Positions 1 through 7,711 of a stretch of 64,000 nt of DNA are shown here, one piece after another (positions within the stretch are counted from its first letter, which is position 1; the number at the start of each line of letters is the position of its first letter). The stretch spans positions 1 through 64,000 of the forward strand of contig NZ_QVIO01000006.1 in assembly GCF_003416895.1 (NCBI RefSeq). Direction: 5' to 3'. The position numbers were made by a program, and so were the translations under genes. The notes beneath the pieces were generated by a model. That model made no database searches and was not told where the DNA came from. It saw only the letters and a list, made by a program, of their open reading frames with translations. This DNA comes from Duganella sp. BJB476 (lineage in GTDB: Bacteria; Pseudomonadota; Gammaproteobacteria; Burkholderiales; Burkholderiaceae_D).

Positions 1-32
1 GGCGACGAAATGACTGGTTGAATTTTTGTGTC

Positions 33-81
33 CATGATTGAATTTGTGGGCACAATTCATTTCGCACCCTATTCAATCATG
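33..81. repeat. 11-bp perfect inverted repeat at the left edge
   Basis: CATGATTGAAT (33-43) and ATTCAATCATG (71-81) are perfect inverted copies separated by 27 bases. The interval is AT-rich compared with most of the window. It could be a hairpin, an operator or the end of a mobile element. Nothing in the sequence decides between these. Confidence 0.4.
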
Positions 82-173
82 CGGACAGCGGATCAGATCG
101 TACAGACGTGACTGGGAAGACGCTTACCAAAATGATGCAGGACTGGGCTGACTACATAGATTCCGTTGCGTAG
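42..173 (+). pseudogene. possible C-terminal remnant of a tyrosine integrase
   Basis: This frame is open from base 42 to a TAG at 171-173, with no convincing start. Its last residues read KMMQDWADYIDSVA, which resembles the usual end of P4-type phage integrases (a Met-Met/Gln, Trp-Ala-Asp-Tyr-Leu/Ile-Asp tail). The catalytic domain with its Arg-His-Arg-Tyr residues is absent, so at most this is a decayed tail. An integrase scrap would fit the low-GC accessory stretch that follows. The match is short and recognised by eye only, so it may be chance. Confidence 0.25.
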
Positions 174-205
174 ATTGCACGTAAGGCACCGGCAACAACC
201 GTTCC

Positions 206-334
206 GTGAGCCCGCGCCAGGCATTCGTATGCGAGAACGGCACGGGCCTGTATTACCTGCCGTTGGCGCGGGACCGGGTGCGCAGTTGGAAATACGAGAG
301 CCACGTAGAGGCGATTATTTTGGGCTATCGGTAG
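206..334 (+). pseudogene. short coding-like fragment, function unknown
   Basis: A frame open from 185 to a TAG at 332-334 encodes about 42 residues from a GTG at 206. The product contains FVCENGTGLYYLPLARDRV and ends in EAIILGYR. The composition looks like real protein rather than random frame, but there is no recognisable domain and no ribosome-binding site. It lies just after the integrase-like tail, so it may be the remaining 3' end of a gene truncated when the island rearranged. A different frame over the same bases (166-402) has a far less protein-like composition. Confidence 0.25.
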
Positions 335-393
335 AAAATGAAAGTGTCCCGCCAGCCGAGCTGAATACGGGCCACAGTTACCGCCCCTCTACA

Positions 394-546
394 TCATTTT
401 AGTTTTGATAACAGTAAAGCTATCAATGCTGTGAGGGTAATGGCAACTACTGGCGGAAAGTTTAGGGCAAGCGCCCCGTACAATCCCGTAAAAGCCACCA
501 ACCTCTGATGCAAAGGTGCTGAACCTGTCAAATTTGGTTTGGCCAT
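394..546 (-). CDS. small hydrophobic membrane protein (50 aa)
   Basis: The ATG at 546 is preceded by a strong ribosome-binding site (GGAGGAGAGG, two bases before the ATG), which decides this start over one 11 codons upstream. The product begins MAKPNLTGSAPLHQRL and has one long hydrophobic stretch, roughly residues 17-47, ending in SKLK. It is probably a single-span or hairpin inner-membrane peptide. No family is recognised. It stands alone on the minus strand in accessory DNA. A phage-type small membrane protein or a toxin peptide would look like this, but nothing proves either. Confidence 0.45.
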   Translation of the reverse strand: MAKPNLTGSAPLHQRLVAFTGLYGALALNFPPVVAITLTALIALLLSKLK

Positions 547-579
547 AGCCTCTCCTCCAAAGACTGCACCCGGTCTCAT

Positions 580-1015
580 GAAGAGTCGGAAGGGCGCATT
601 CAGACTTCAGTACTTTGTGGGTTCAGCAATTGCACTGTGGCTTTTGCGCAGTCCCCTTGGAGTACCAATCCGACTGCTCAGTTTGCCTAGCGAGAACGCC
701 GGGCGAGTTCTGTAAATTGAATTGCATTGTATTCTTCGTGTCTTCAGTTGCAATACTGTAATTTTATACAGGTAATGCTTGATATCTGATATGCGCAGTT
801 GCGTCCTAAATTTGCTTAGATTTCCGCCTCTAAATTACATATTCGTGGGGTTTGGAATGACGGAGATACTTTCAGGGATAGTTATCGCCAGAAGTAGTGG
901 ACCGCCAATTAGCGGGCCACAGCGCTGGATGACCAATGCCGACTAGCAGGCTTGTGGTCCAGTTAATATGCCATTGATTGAAAAAAAATCTTCTCACGAC
1001 TTGAAACACATACGC
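580..1015. other. intergenic stretch without a supported gene
   Basis: I see no reading frame with a credible start, ribosome-binding site or protein-like composition here. The stretch is AT-richer than the rest of the window, consistent with accessory DNA. Confidence 0.4.
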
Positions 1016-1364
1016 CTAGGATTCCTCAGGGCGCATCAGCGATATCCAATCAACGACATCCTTTTCGCGGGCCTTCAACAACCGGTCACGCACTCTTGCA
1101 GCGATGAGTGGACGTATCGAACCCATTGCGAATACTTCTTCCTCGGCCATAGCACATTCCTTAGCGTAACTACGCCAGTTCTGGTGCAAACGGCAGAACG
1201 CCTTTTGTTTCCTGGAGTCCTTCGCTATGCTCCGCGCTCGTACCAAGACGCCAGCGAAACGAATACGTGTGGCGCGATACTCATCCCAAGCATCAACGTT
1301 TATTTCAAGTTGGGTAGGGGGCGTATCCCTTTTCGAGAACGTAGTTCTCGATTATCCCCGTCAC
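1016..1364 (-). pseudogene. frameshifted gene for a small unknown protein
   Basis: Two overlapping minus-strand frames both look coding. The first runs from a GTG at 1364 through ENYVLEKGYAPYPT to a stop. The second has no start of its own and continues LEINVDAWDEYRATRIRF to MRPEES and a stop at 1016-1018. Removing one base from the run of five Gs (plus strand, 1317-1321) joins them into one protein of about 115 residues. The product is charged, with a helical C-terminal half (AARVRDRLLKAREKDVVDW). No family is recognised. Either the gene is broken by a homopolymer slip or the base call is wrong. The GTG lies inside a repeated GTCACCCCTC element, so the true start is unsure. Confidence 0.45.
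1333..1351. repeat. 8-bp perfect inverted repeat with GTA loop
   Basis: TCGAGAAC-GTA-GTTCTCGA is a perfect 8-bp inverted repeat with a three-base centre. It falls inside the frameshifted minus-strand gene near its 5' end. It could be an operator-like palindrome or a chance feature of the codons. Confidence 0.45.
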
Positions 1365-1489
1365 CCCTCGAATACGTCATCACGCCCCGAAATTCGGTGA
1401 CTTGGTGGGGTGACGAAATGAGATGACTTTGAGGGGTGACGCATCGTCACTACCGTCATCCTTGAAGCTTATAGAGGTCGTCACCCCTC
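1360..1489. repeat. cluster of GTCACCCCTC elements in both orientations
   Basis: GTCACCCCTC occurs at 1360-1369 and 1480-1489. Its exact reverse complement GAGGGGTGAC is at 1431-1440, and a one-mismatch copy GTGGGGTGAC is at 1405-1414. Four copies in 130 bases, in alternating orientation, is not expected by chance. They lie between a broken minus-strand gene and the small plus-strand gene at 1596. They could be binding sites for one regulator, or ends and iterons of a mobile element. Confidence 0.55.
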
Positions 1490-1595
1490 ATACCGCATTG
1501 TGAGAAGCAATGCGCAAGAAACGCGCAACCATTTCAGCATCAATCCCGTCACCGGCTCCGGGTCTCATGAGCCGATACATTTTGGAGGAACGACT

Positions 1596-1763
1596 ATGCG
1601 TAGCATCACCCTTGAACAACTGGCCGATATTTTGGAAGTCATGACCATCACTCGAACCATCGACAGTGGCTTTGCCATCACCCATCACGGGCATATCGGA
1701 GGGCAGCCGACGGTTGCGATTTCGACGTGTCGCGGTGACGGCGGCGCTTTTATCGTCCAGTAA
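1596..1763 (+). CDS. small unknown protein (55 aa)
   Basis: ATG 1596 follows a good ribosome-binding site (TTTGGAGGAA, 1581-1590) at suitable spacing, which favours it over an in-frame ATG 96 bases upstream. The product begins MRSITLEQLADILEVM and ends GDGGAFIVQ. The first half is a likely amphipathic helix. The second half, with ITHHGHIGGQP, is polar. It is cytoplasmic, with no recognised family. It follows the GTCACCCCTC repeat cluster, which may regulate it. Confidence 0.45.
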   Translation: MRSITLEQLADILEVMTITRTIDSGFAITHHGHIGGQPTVAISTCRGDGGAFIVQ

Positions 1764-1805
1764 CGAGTCGCTACGCTAGCTCGCACAACGCCAAGTAGCG
1801 TGTGG

Positions 1806-2816
1806 CTATGCACGATTGCTTTTTAGGCCGAGCATCTTGCAAGCTATTTCGTGCATGTCTCCTTTCCCCGCCTTTGCATTCGAAGCTAATTCAAGTAATT
1901 CAGCTCTTGTGACAAGAATATCTTCGGAGTGGGGAATTGCCCCTTTACACCCGGCAGTGAGCTTGCAGCGATAGTCAGAGTCGATGTTAGAGTCGATTCG
2001 TAAATGAACAGCCATTACCGTCACGAAGCCGCCGGGAGCAAGCCTGACTTCGCGAGGGGAAATTATGGAGCAATCAACACCTACGACAGATGTGGCGGGC
2101 CAGTCTATTTTTCTCTCCATAGCGAGCGTGTCCCCAGTGCCAGGGACACGCGGAAACAGTATAGAAACGAATAGGTCTTCGGCAACGACCTGGCCATTGT
2201 TGACGAGCATGATACCGGCGGTAGCTAGCACTTTCCCATCGGCGAGCAATCTGGCCGGAGTTACAATGAAATTAGGGTAGACAACGGGATGAGGCGGATG
2301 GCCAAATAGACCGGCTACGACGCCGTGCGGTGCAGGAACGAAGTCAGAGCCAGCGCGGATCATATACTTCCCTTCGCCAGCGACTTGATGCGGTGCGTGC
2401 GGACTTTTGGGGATAAGTGTGGCGACAACTCCGGTGCTCGCATCGAGTTCTATTGCAATTGATCTAACGCCAGTCACAGGTGGCACCGAGCAGCCTGAAA
2501 CTGCGCCTTCGATCCAGCTTACAAACCTGCGCGTATTTGTGATAGGAACCTTTGCTTGGGCGACGTCTCCAATCCTACTGTCCTTCGAGCAGTCGATTCC
2601 CCAAACTACTACACCCCCTTCGGAATTTGCGAAGCCGCTAATCGCTTTGCGTAGATTAGCGCGGTCGTGCTCGTGGAGCCGGCTGCCTTGGCCTGAGTCA
2701 CTTGAACGTTTGAATTCGAGAAACAGTTCTTCTGATGCCCTATCGGCGATTAGCGAGTCAATGAATGCCATTCCCTCCCGTTCGATGCGGGAAAATAAAT
2801 CTTCAGCTCGACCCAT
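1806..2816 (-). CDS. AlbA_2/Schlafen-type putative DNA-binding domain protein
   Basis: This 336-residue cytoplasmic protein has an N-terminal AlbA_2 (divergent AAA-4, Schlafen-like) domain, roughly residues 20-160. The visible signatures are a LFLEFKRSSDSG strand, then DRANLRKAISGFANSEGG followed by VVVWGID. The C-terminal half is beta-rich and unassigned. The ATG at 2816 has AAGGAG six bases upstream, so I prefer it to a TTG at 2834. Members of this domain family occur in transcriptional regulators and in phage-defence and accessory loci, where they are thought to bind or act on nucleic acids. The gene is divergent from the protease at 3037 with 220 bases between them, which suggests a two-gene module. 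Its exact role is unknown. Confidence 0.75.
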   Translation of the reverse strand: MGRAEDLFSRIEREGMAFIDSLIADRASEELFLEFKRSSDSGQGSRLHEHDRANLRKAISGFANSEGGVVVWGIDCSKDSRIGDVAQAKVPITNTRRFVSWIEGAVSGCSVPPVTGVRSIAIELDASTGVVATLIPKSPHAPHQVAGEGKYMIRAGSDFVPAPHGVVAGLFGHPPHPVVYPNFIVTPARLLADGKVLATAGIMLVNNGQVVAEDLFVSILFPRVPGTGDTLAMERKIDWPATSVVGVDCSIISPREVRLAPGGFVTVMAVHLRIDSNIDSDYRCKLTAGCKGAIPHSEDILVTRAELLELASNAKAGKGDMHEIACKMLGLKSNRA

Positions 2817-3036
2817 CGTAGTCTCCTTGTTCAATTGTTGTGCTGGCGATTTGCTTGGCCAGATTTTTTGAGGCTAAATGCGAAGTCCTAGAAAAAAAAC
2901 AGTTCGCGCATGGGGCAGCGTTCATCAACTTCGAGGTTTTCAACGCCAAACCTTATACACCGGGGCTTACTTATCTGGTCAGTAGTCCACCAAATTCGAT
3001 GATAGGATACTGTAGCAGACTTCATAGGATGGAATT

Positions 3037-3921
3037 ATGCAGCAGGAGACCCAACCACAATTTTCACCTACTGGTCACGAGACCCCACTGACCGAATACG
3101 CCATTCTTTTGATAGCTTCGAAGGGTGAAAAATGTTTTGCGTCCGGGACAGCTATTATCGTCGGGTCCAACTTGGCAATCACCGCCACGCATGTCATTTC
3201 GGACTTTATGAAGATGTTCGACAATGTGGATTACCCACAAGATGGAGCATTCACAGCTGATTTCTCTATACAAGCAGTTCAAATAATTGGACAGCAGCAG
3301 ATCGCCGTCTGGAACGTCGTAAAAACCTACAACGCGACAGCATTAGACATCACTTTCTTGGCCTTGTTACCGCACACTGATACGGCAGAAGCGTATCGCT
3401 GGCGCATTCCTGTTATCGCGTTAACTCCCCCAGCTACGGGGTCTACTGTGCTGGCCTTTGGCTATCCACGCTCAAGCGCAAAAATTGCTGGGCTTTTTTC
3501 GGGCGATGTTGAAATAAGCGTGATATCCGAACCCGCGCAAGCTACTGGCACGGTATTAGAAGTCTATCCTCAGTCACGAGACAGCGTGATGGCCCCGTTT
3601 CCCTGCTTCCTTACTAACGCTCGCCTTGATGGCGGAATGAGCGGTGGGCCAGTATTCGACGATCAAGGGCGTCTTTGCGGAATAGTTTGCAGCTCATTGC
3701 CACCGTCAGAGGATGACGACAGCCATAGCTCTACCGTTAGTTTACTTTGGCCCGCGCTGGTAACAGAAATGGACCTGCCGGTGACTGGGCTGCCGCCAGG
3801 GGGAAAATACGAGGTCTTGGAATTGGCCAAGTTAGGCATTATTGTGGTGGAGGATATTGAGAGGCTGCGCGTTCAGCGACACGCCGATGGATCGAAGACG
3901 ATCCGTTTTCAATTCCCTTAG
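3037..3921 (+). CDS. cytoplasmic trypsin-like serine protease
   Basis: The 294-residue product carries a complete chymotrypsin-fold triad: His52 (in AITATHV), Asp104 (in TALDITFL) and Ser202 (in GGMSGGPVFD, followed by GRLCGIV). Glycines around the Ser form the expected oxyanion loop. There is no signal peptide or membrane segment, so unlike DegP/HtrA proteases it should act in the cytoplasm, and no PDZ domain is visible. The last 50 residues form a small extra domain. Cytosolic trypsin-like proteases of this kind often sit in defence or stress islands, where they are activated by partner proteins. The divergent AlbA_2 gene is a plausible partner, but this is inference. GGA-type sequence precedes the ATG at reasonable spacing. 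Confidence 0.75.
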   Translation: MQQETQPQFSPTGHETPLTEYAILLIASKGEKCFASGTAIIVGSNLAITATHVISDFMKMFDNVDYPQDGAFTADFSIQAVQIIGQQQIAVWNVVKTYNATALDITFLALLPHTDTAEAYRWRIPVIALTPPATGSTVLAFGYPRSSAKIAGLFSGDVEISVISEPAQATGTVLEVYPQSRDSVMAPFPCFLTNARLDGGMSGGPVFDDQGRLCGIVCSSLPPSEDDDSHSSTVSLLWPALVTEMDLPVTGLPPGGKYEVLELAKLGIIVVEDIERLRVQRHADGSKTIRFQFP

Positions 3922-4047
3922 CCCCTTGTCCCGATTCTAAGCTCCAATTTTTCCGGGGCTATTTTCATGGTAAGGTCAACTGCATGGGTTGTGGCAAACT
4001 ATAGCTGATAGTCGCAGTTTGTCCGATGTTCACACCGACCGTGCATA

Positions 4048-4614
4048 ATGACCATACCGACTTTTGAGTTTGATGAAGCAGATCGTCTTGAGTGGCGCGC
4101 AATGGCCGCAGATCACCGCGACCATTTGCTATGTAACGTGCTGGCCACTATCATCAGCGAGGGCGACGCCCGGATTCGCATAGTAGGACCGCTTTCGCGT
4201 GACATTAAGGATGAAATGATTCATGCCTACCAGACTTGGTTCGGTCGCGGTATGCCGGTCTGGAAGTTCCCCGTTCTGATCCTTGTGAGCATACTGGTGC
4301 TCGTGGGTTTCAAGCAGGCAGGTGTGGGCTGGCTACTTAGTTTCGCCGGGGGCGTTGCTCTATTCCTGTTGATTGGCATTCCGTTGTCGCGGCGGGACTC
4401 CGAAAACGCTATCGCACGCATAACAGCACGAAACCCGGAGTTCTTTGATGTCGTTTGGAGCGCGGGTATCGTGTCGCTGGTGGTTCCCTCGCGCAGTATG
4501 GAGTTTGATGCGCGCGAGGGCGGAGCGTGGCAGGACGCGATTCTGCAATTGGTTGGTGTGCCGGATCTCGCGAGCGGCGTATCCAAGAGCGAACGGCAGC
4601 AGGCCGCCCAATGA
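4048..4614 (+). CDS. membrane protein with two transmembrane helices, unknown function
   Basis: The product has 188 residues. A charged N-terminal region (1-67) is followed by two adjacent hydrophobic helices (about 71-87 and 92-111, the first FPVLILVSILVLVGF), then an 80-residue C-terminal domain with PEFFDVVWSAGIVSLVVPS. This is a helical-hairpin arrangement with both ends on the same side. The middle-hairpin plan resembles YcxB-like and other small bacterial membrane proteins, but I do not recognise a named family. It stands alone between the protease and a palindrome-rich spacer. Confidence 0.6.
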   Translation: MTIPTFEFDEADRLEWRAMAADHRDHLLCNVLATIISEGDARIRIVGPLSRDIKDEMIHAYQTWFGRGMPVWKFPVLILVSILVLVGFKQAGVGWLLSFAGGVALFLLIGIPLSRRDSENAIARITARNPEFFDVVWSAGIVSLVVPSRSMEFDAREGGAWQDAILQLVGVPDLASGVSKSERQQAAQ

Positions 4615-5036
4615 AGGCAGCTGACAGGAGGGGGGCTGCTTGTTGTGTTGTAACCCGGCGACGTTCGAAGAGAAATTTGAACACCGCAATTGAAGCGATT
4701 GGCGGTCCAATACTGGGACAGTGGCGTGAGGCGCGTGGGTGATTTTTTGACGGTATGGTTGACGGTATTAGCCTTTTCGCCACTCATCAAATCCAGCAGT
4801 CATGCAGGTTTCAAGGCATGATTCGACTTCCCCTCTCCGGGCCTTGCGCGGGGGATTCGAAGGCATCGCCCCTGCAGGGGCGAGCCGCTCCGAATCGTCC
4901 ATCTGCCACCGCTTTGCGGTGGCGCGTCGGAGGCGCCGCGCGCAGAGCAAAATTCCTCAGAGAACTATTACCCTGGCTTAGTCACATAGCCAGAACTACC
5001 CCTCACGCGCTCACGCGCGCTCCCCAGACGATAAAA
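4615..5036. other. intergenic region with stacked palindromes
   Basis: No gene is supported here. The sequence contains the direct repeat TTGACGGTAT (twice, around 4747-4770) and the strong palindromes of 4854-4923. Minus-strand frames through it are open, but their composition is poor and they lack ribosome-binding sites. This spacer marks the right side of the low-GC accessory block, since the next gene is the conserved uridine kinase. Confidence 0.4.
4854..4923. repeat. nested palindromes: 18-bp perfect palindrome in a larger hairpin, then a second hairpin
   Basis: TCGCCCCTGCAGGGGCGA (4866-4883) is a perfect 18-bp palindrome, enclosed by GATTCG (4854-4859) and CGAATC (4891-4896). Next comes GCCACCGC-TTT-GCGGTGGC (4905-4923), a perfect 8-bp stem with a three-base loop. 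Such stacked GC-rich hairpins resemble REP-type elements or structured recombination sites. No T-tract follows, so a simple terminator is less likely. Confidence 0.55.
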
Positions 5037-5678
5037 TCAGGGCCGCTTCAACTGGTCGATAACGCTCGCCACCTTGGTAGTAATCATATCGACCGCCGGG
5101 CCATTGGCGCCATGCGGAATAATGATATCGGCGTTGCGCTTGGTCGGCTCGATGAATTGCTTGTGCATTGGACGGACTGTTTCCAGATATTGGCTGACGA
5201 CGCTTTCTACCGAGCGGCCGCGTTCAGTAATATCCCTTTGCATACGGCGGATGAAGCGGATGTCGGAGGCGGTGTCGACATAGATCTTCAGCGACATCAT
5301 GTCGCACAAGTCCGAGTCATACAAAGCAAACAGGCCTTCGATCACGATCACCGGGGCTGGCTTAACCGGTATGGTCCGGTTGGAGCGGTTGTGAAGCGTG
5401 AAGTCGTACTCTGGCATCTCGATCGCTTCGCCATTGCGCAAGGCTTGGATATGTTGCACGAGTAATGACCATTCGAAAGCCTGCGGATGGTCGTAGTTCT
5501 GCTGAGGGCGGACTTCAGGGGGGAGATGGGTCTGGTCGCAGTAGTAATCGTCCTGCATCACGACCGAGACCATATCAGCGCCAAACGCAGCTAGCACTTT
5601 CTGGGACACCGTGGACTTGCCACTGCCGCTACCGCCTGCGACGCCAATAATAAACGGTTGGAAAGAAATCGTATTCAT
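5037..5678 (-). CDS. udk: uridine kinase
   Basis: This cytoplasmic kinase phosphorylates uridine and cytidine in pyrimidine salvage. The 213-residue product from ATG 5678 has the family's normal length. It begins MNTISFQPFIIGVAGG, with the P-loop GGSGSGKST at residues 15-23. The QDDYY motif, a YDHPQAFEW segment and the ERGRSVESV segment are typical of uridine/cytidine kinases. The frame is open for another 79 codons upstream, but that extension (MAFKQELEV...) is unlike the family, so I reject it. The gene stands alone at the boundary between accessory and conserved DNA. Confidence 0.92.
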   Translation of the reverse strand: MNTISFQPFIIGVAGGSGSGKSTVSQKVLAAFGADMVSVVMQDDYYCDQTHLPPEVRPQQNYDHPQAFEWSLLVQHIQALRNGEAIEMPEYDFTLHNRSNRTIPVKPAPVIVIEGLFALYDSDLCDMMSLKIYVDTASDIRFIRRMQRDITERGRSVESVVSQYLETVRPMHKQFIEPTKRNADIIIPHGANGPAVDMITTKVASVIDQLKRP

Positions 5679-6280
5679 GCCGAATGATACCGGAACCGCG
5701 ACCGAACTGACAGGGACCGGCTGATCCCATATGAAGCATTCCTGTGACACTGCTTGATGATAGCCCGTGCAACGAATGGCAGAACGTGAGGTGTGATCTA
5801 CCGCAGAGCGTCTAGTGGCCGTTTCTCTAATATTGACAGGGGAGCAAAGAGATTGTTGCGTTTTTGATTCCAATGGTGAGAAAAATGAAACTTCCAATTC
5901 TTGTTTAAATGCCATTGCGTGCTAAGCTTGAACGCACAAATTGCAATCAGGCACATATCTCAGTTGAAGCACACTCAGGAGAAGTACGATAGAGTGTGTG
6001 GCATTCTGAATAACGCCGCCGTGCATACCACGTCGGTGTTCATCGTCCACCGATATTGAAGCGCTGACCTGGAAATAAAGCATGCACGCCGCCGCCTGGC
6101 CTCCATCGATGCATTGAACGTCCCTAGCGGGAGTTGCTGCGCGGCTTAACCGTCGCGGAGCGCTGCTGCCTCTTGCCGTTCCCGCCACGCGCGGGCCGGC
6201 TGATTCGCTTCGTCCCTCCTTGTTTCGTCGTATGCCTGCGGCGGGGACGCGGCTGCCCGTTCTTCATCCTGGATACAGAC
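5679..6280. other. 602-base intergenic region, no gene seen
   Basis: This divergent spacer lies between the uridine kinase and proline dehydrogenase genes. Frames here lack ribosome-binding sites and protein-like composition. It must contain both promoters, but I cannot point to convincing -35/-10 pairs. Confidence 0.35.
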
Positions 6281-7189
6281 ATGCAAATTTTTAATACCCT
6301 GCTGGCGCGCGCCATCCCTTGGCTTCCCCGCGCAGCGATCCATCGCATCTCGCGTCGCTACATCGCCGGCGACACGCTGGCCCATGCGCTTGCGCGTGTG
6401 CGGCAGCTCAATTCCAAAGGCTTTCTCGTCACGCTAGACGTGCTGGGCGAAACGGTCTCGACCTTGCAGCAGGCCGAGACCATGGCCACGGAATATATCG
6501 ATGCGCTCGAAGCGATCGCAGCCGATGGTTTGTTGGCCACCGTTTCCATCAAGCCTAGTGCGCTGGGACTCTTGCTCGATGTGGCACATTGCGAAGGCCT
6601 GGCCCGGCGCATTCTCGCTTCTGCGCGAGAGAACGAGAATTGCGTGTGCATCGACATGGAGGATGTGCGCTGTACGCAATTGGAAATCGACTTATTCCTG
6701 CGCCTGCAACGCGACCATGACAATGTCGCGCTGGCCTTGCAGGCCTATTTGCAGCGCACCTACCAAGACATTGAGATGCTCGCGCGCACGAGCATGACTT
6801 TGCGCATTTGCAAAGGTATCTATGTGGAAGAGCGTTCCCATCTGGTCGACCAGGCCTGGCACGACCGGCGCGCCATCAACGCTCATTACCTGAACCATGT
6901 TGCGCGTTGTTTCGACGCCGGCACCTTCGTCGCTGTCGCCACACATGACGTCGAGCTAACCCGGCAAGTCATCGTCCTGGCCAGCAGCAAAGGGATCGAC
7001 CGCACGCGCTTCGAGTTTCAGTTGCTGCTGGGCGTATGCGAACCTTTGCGCGACCAGTTGCGCGATATGGGCTATGGCGTACGCATCTACGTCCCATTTG
7101 GTGTGGACTGGTATGGCTATAGCACGCGTAGGCTGAAGGAGAGTCCCGCCATCGCCGGTCATGTGGCGAGGGCGCTGATCGGACTCTGA
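6281..7189 (+). CDS. monofunctional proline dehydrogenase (ProDH)
   Basis: The enzyme oxidises L-proline to pyrroline-5-carboxylate with FAD, feeding electrons to the quinone pool. The 302-residue length fits the short, single-domain ProDH type and not the long PutA fusion. Visible landmarks are LTLRICKGIYVEE in the barrel, ATHD, FEFQLLLG and the C-terminal YVPFGVDWYGYSTRRLKE, which matches the substrate-binding helix (Tyr...Arg-Arg) of ProDH. I chose ATG 6281. The frame runs 49 codons further upstream, but that part is Arg/Cys-rich and unlike the family. The pyrroline-5-carboxylate dehydrogenase is not adjacent. Confidence 0.85.
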   Translation: MQIFNTLLARAIPWLPRAAIHRISRRYIAGDTLAHALARVRQLNSKGFLVTLDVLGETVSTLQQAETMATEYIDALEAIAADGLLATVSIKPSALGLLLDVAHCEGLARRILASARENENCVCIDMEDVRCTQLEIDLFLRLQRDHDNVALALQAYLQRTYQDIEMLARTSMTLRICKGIYVEERSHLVDQAWHDRRAINAHYLNHVARCFDAGTFVAVATHDVELTRQVIVLASSKGIDRTRFEFQLLLGVCEPLRDQLRDMGYGVRIYVPFGVDWYGYSTRRLKESPAIAGHVARALIGL

Positions 7190-7240
7190 CGCCGGCAGGG
7201 ATAACGCGTTCCTTTTGCCGGAACCGGTGCGAGCACTTCG

Positions 7241-7582
7241 TCAATAAAACTGGCGAACCTCGACCGGCGCCCGGCAGGCGATGACGGCCTTTTGGCCCCA
7301 GGCCAGCGCCTCTTCCAGGTCCTTGGTTTCCAGCATCCAGAATCCGCCGATATGCTCCTTGGCCTCCAGGTAGGGCCCATCGGTGATGAGCACCTTGCCG
7401 TCGGACTGGGCGCGTAGCGATTTCGCGCTGCGCGCCGATTGGAGGCCGCCTGCGAACAGCCTGACACCGGCAGTCTCCATCTCAACATTCAGCGCGTGGA
7501 TACCGTCCATCAACGCCTGGTTTTCGGCGGTGTCCGGGTCGAAGTCATCGGGGTGGTGTATGGCAACCAGAAATTGCGGCAT
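7241..7582 (-). CDS. YciI-family (DGPF domain) protein
   Basis: This 113-residue single-domain protein has the ferredoxin-like YCII fold. The hallmark ITDGPYLEAKEHIGGFW (DGP-x-x-E-x-KE) is at about residues 66-82, and the family start MPQFLVAIHHPDDF is present. Members are small cytoplasmic proteins with a conserved His-Asp pair. Many are annotated near ECF sigma factors, but none is adjacent here. The gene converges on the proline dehydrogenase and is divergent from the MarR regulator. Confidence 0.85.
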   Translation of the reverse strand: MPQFLVAIHHPDDFDPDTAENQALMDGIHALNVEMETAGVRLFAGGLQSARSAKSLRAQSDGKVLITDGPYLEAKEHIGGFWMLETKDLEEALAWGQKAVIACRAPVEVRQFY

Positions 7583-7672
7583 GATTTTCTCCTTGATCTA
7601 GAACGGTCTTCATTCTCACGACGAACGATGGGGCAGGGAATCGACAAAACGAACCAAACTATTTTCAAATAT

Positions 7673-7692
7673 TTATATAAGTGCTTATGTAA
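7673..7692. promoter_or_regulatory. MarR-type operator (inverted repeat)
   Basis: TTATATAAG-TG-CTTATGTAA is an inverted repeat with 8 of 9 matching positions, 20 bases before the MarR gene start. Its size and AT-rich palindromic form are typical of MarR dimer sites. It lies in the divergent spacer with the YciI gene, so autoregulation is likely and control of yciI possible. Confidence 0.55.
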
Positions 7693-7711
7693 TTGGTGAT
7701 ACTATCGCCAC

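Noticed and set aside
968..1426. 152-codon plus-strand frame
   Set aside because: Its composition is not protein-like. The opposite strand holds a natural-looking, though frameshifted, gene.
4851..4900. tRNA remnant suggested by GGATTCGA
   Set aside because: No acceptor stem or anticodon arm could be folded around it; the palindromes explain the similarity.
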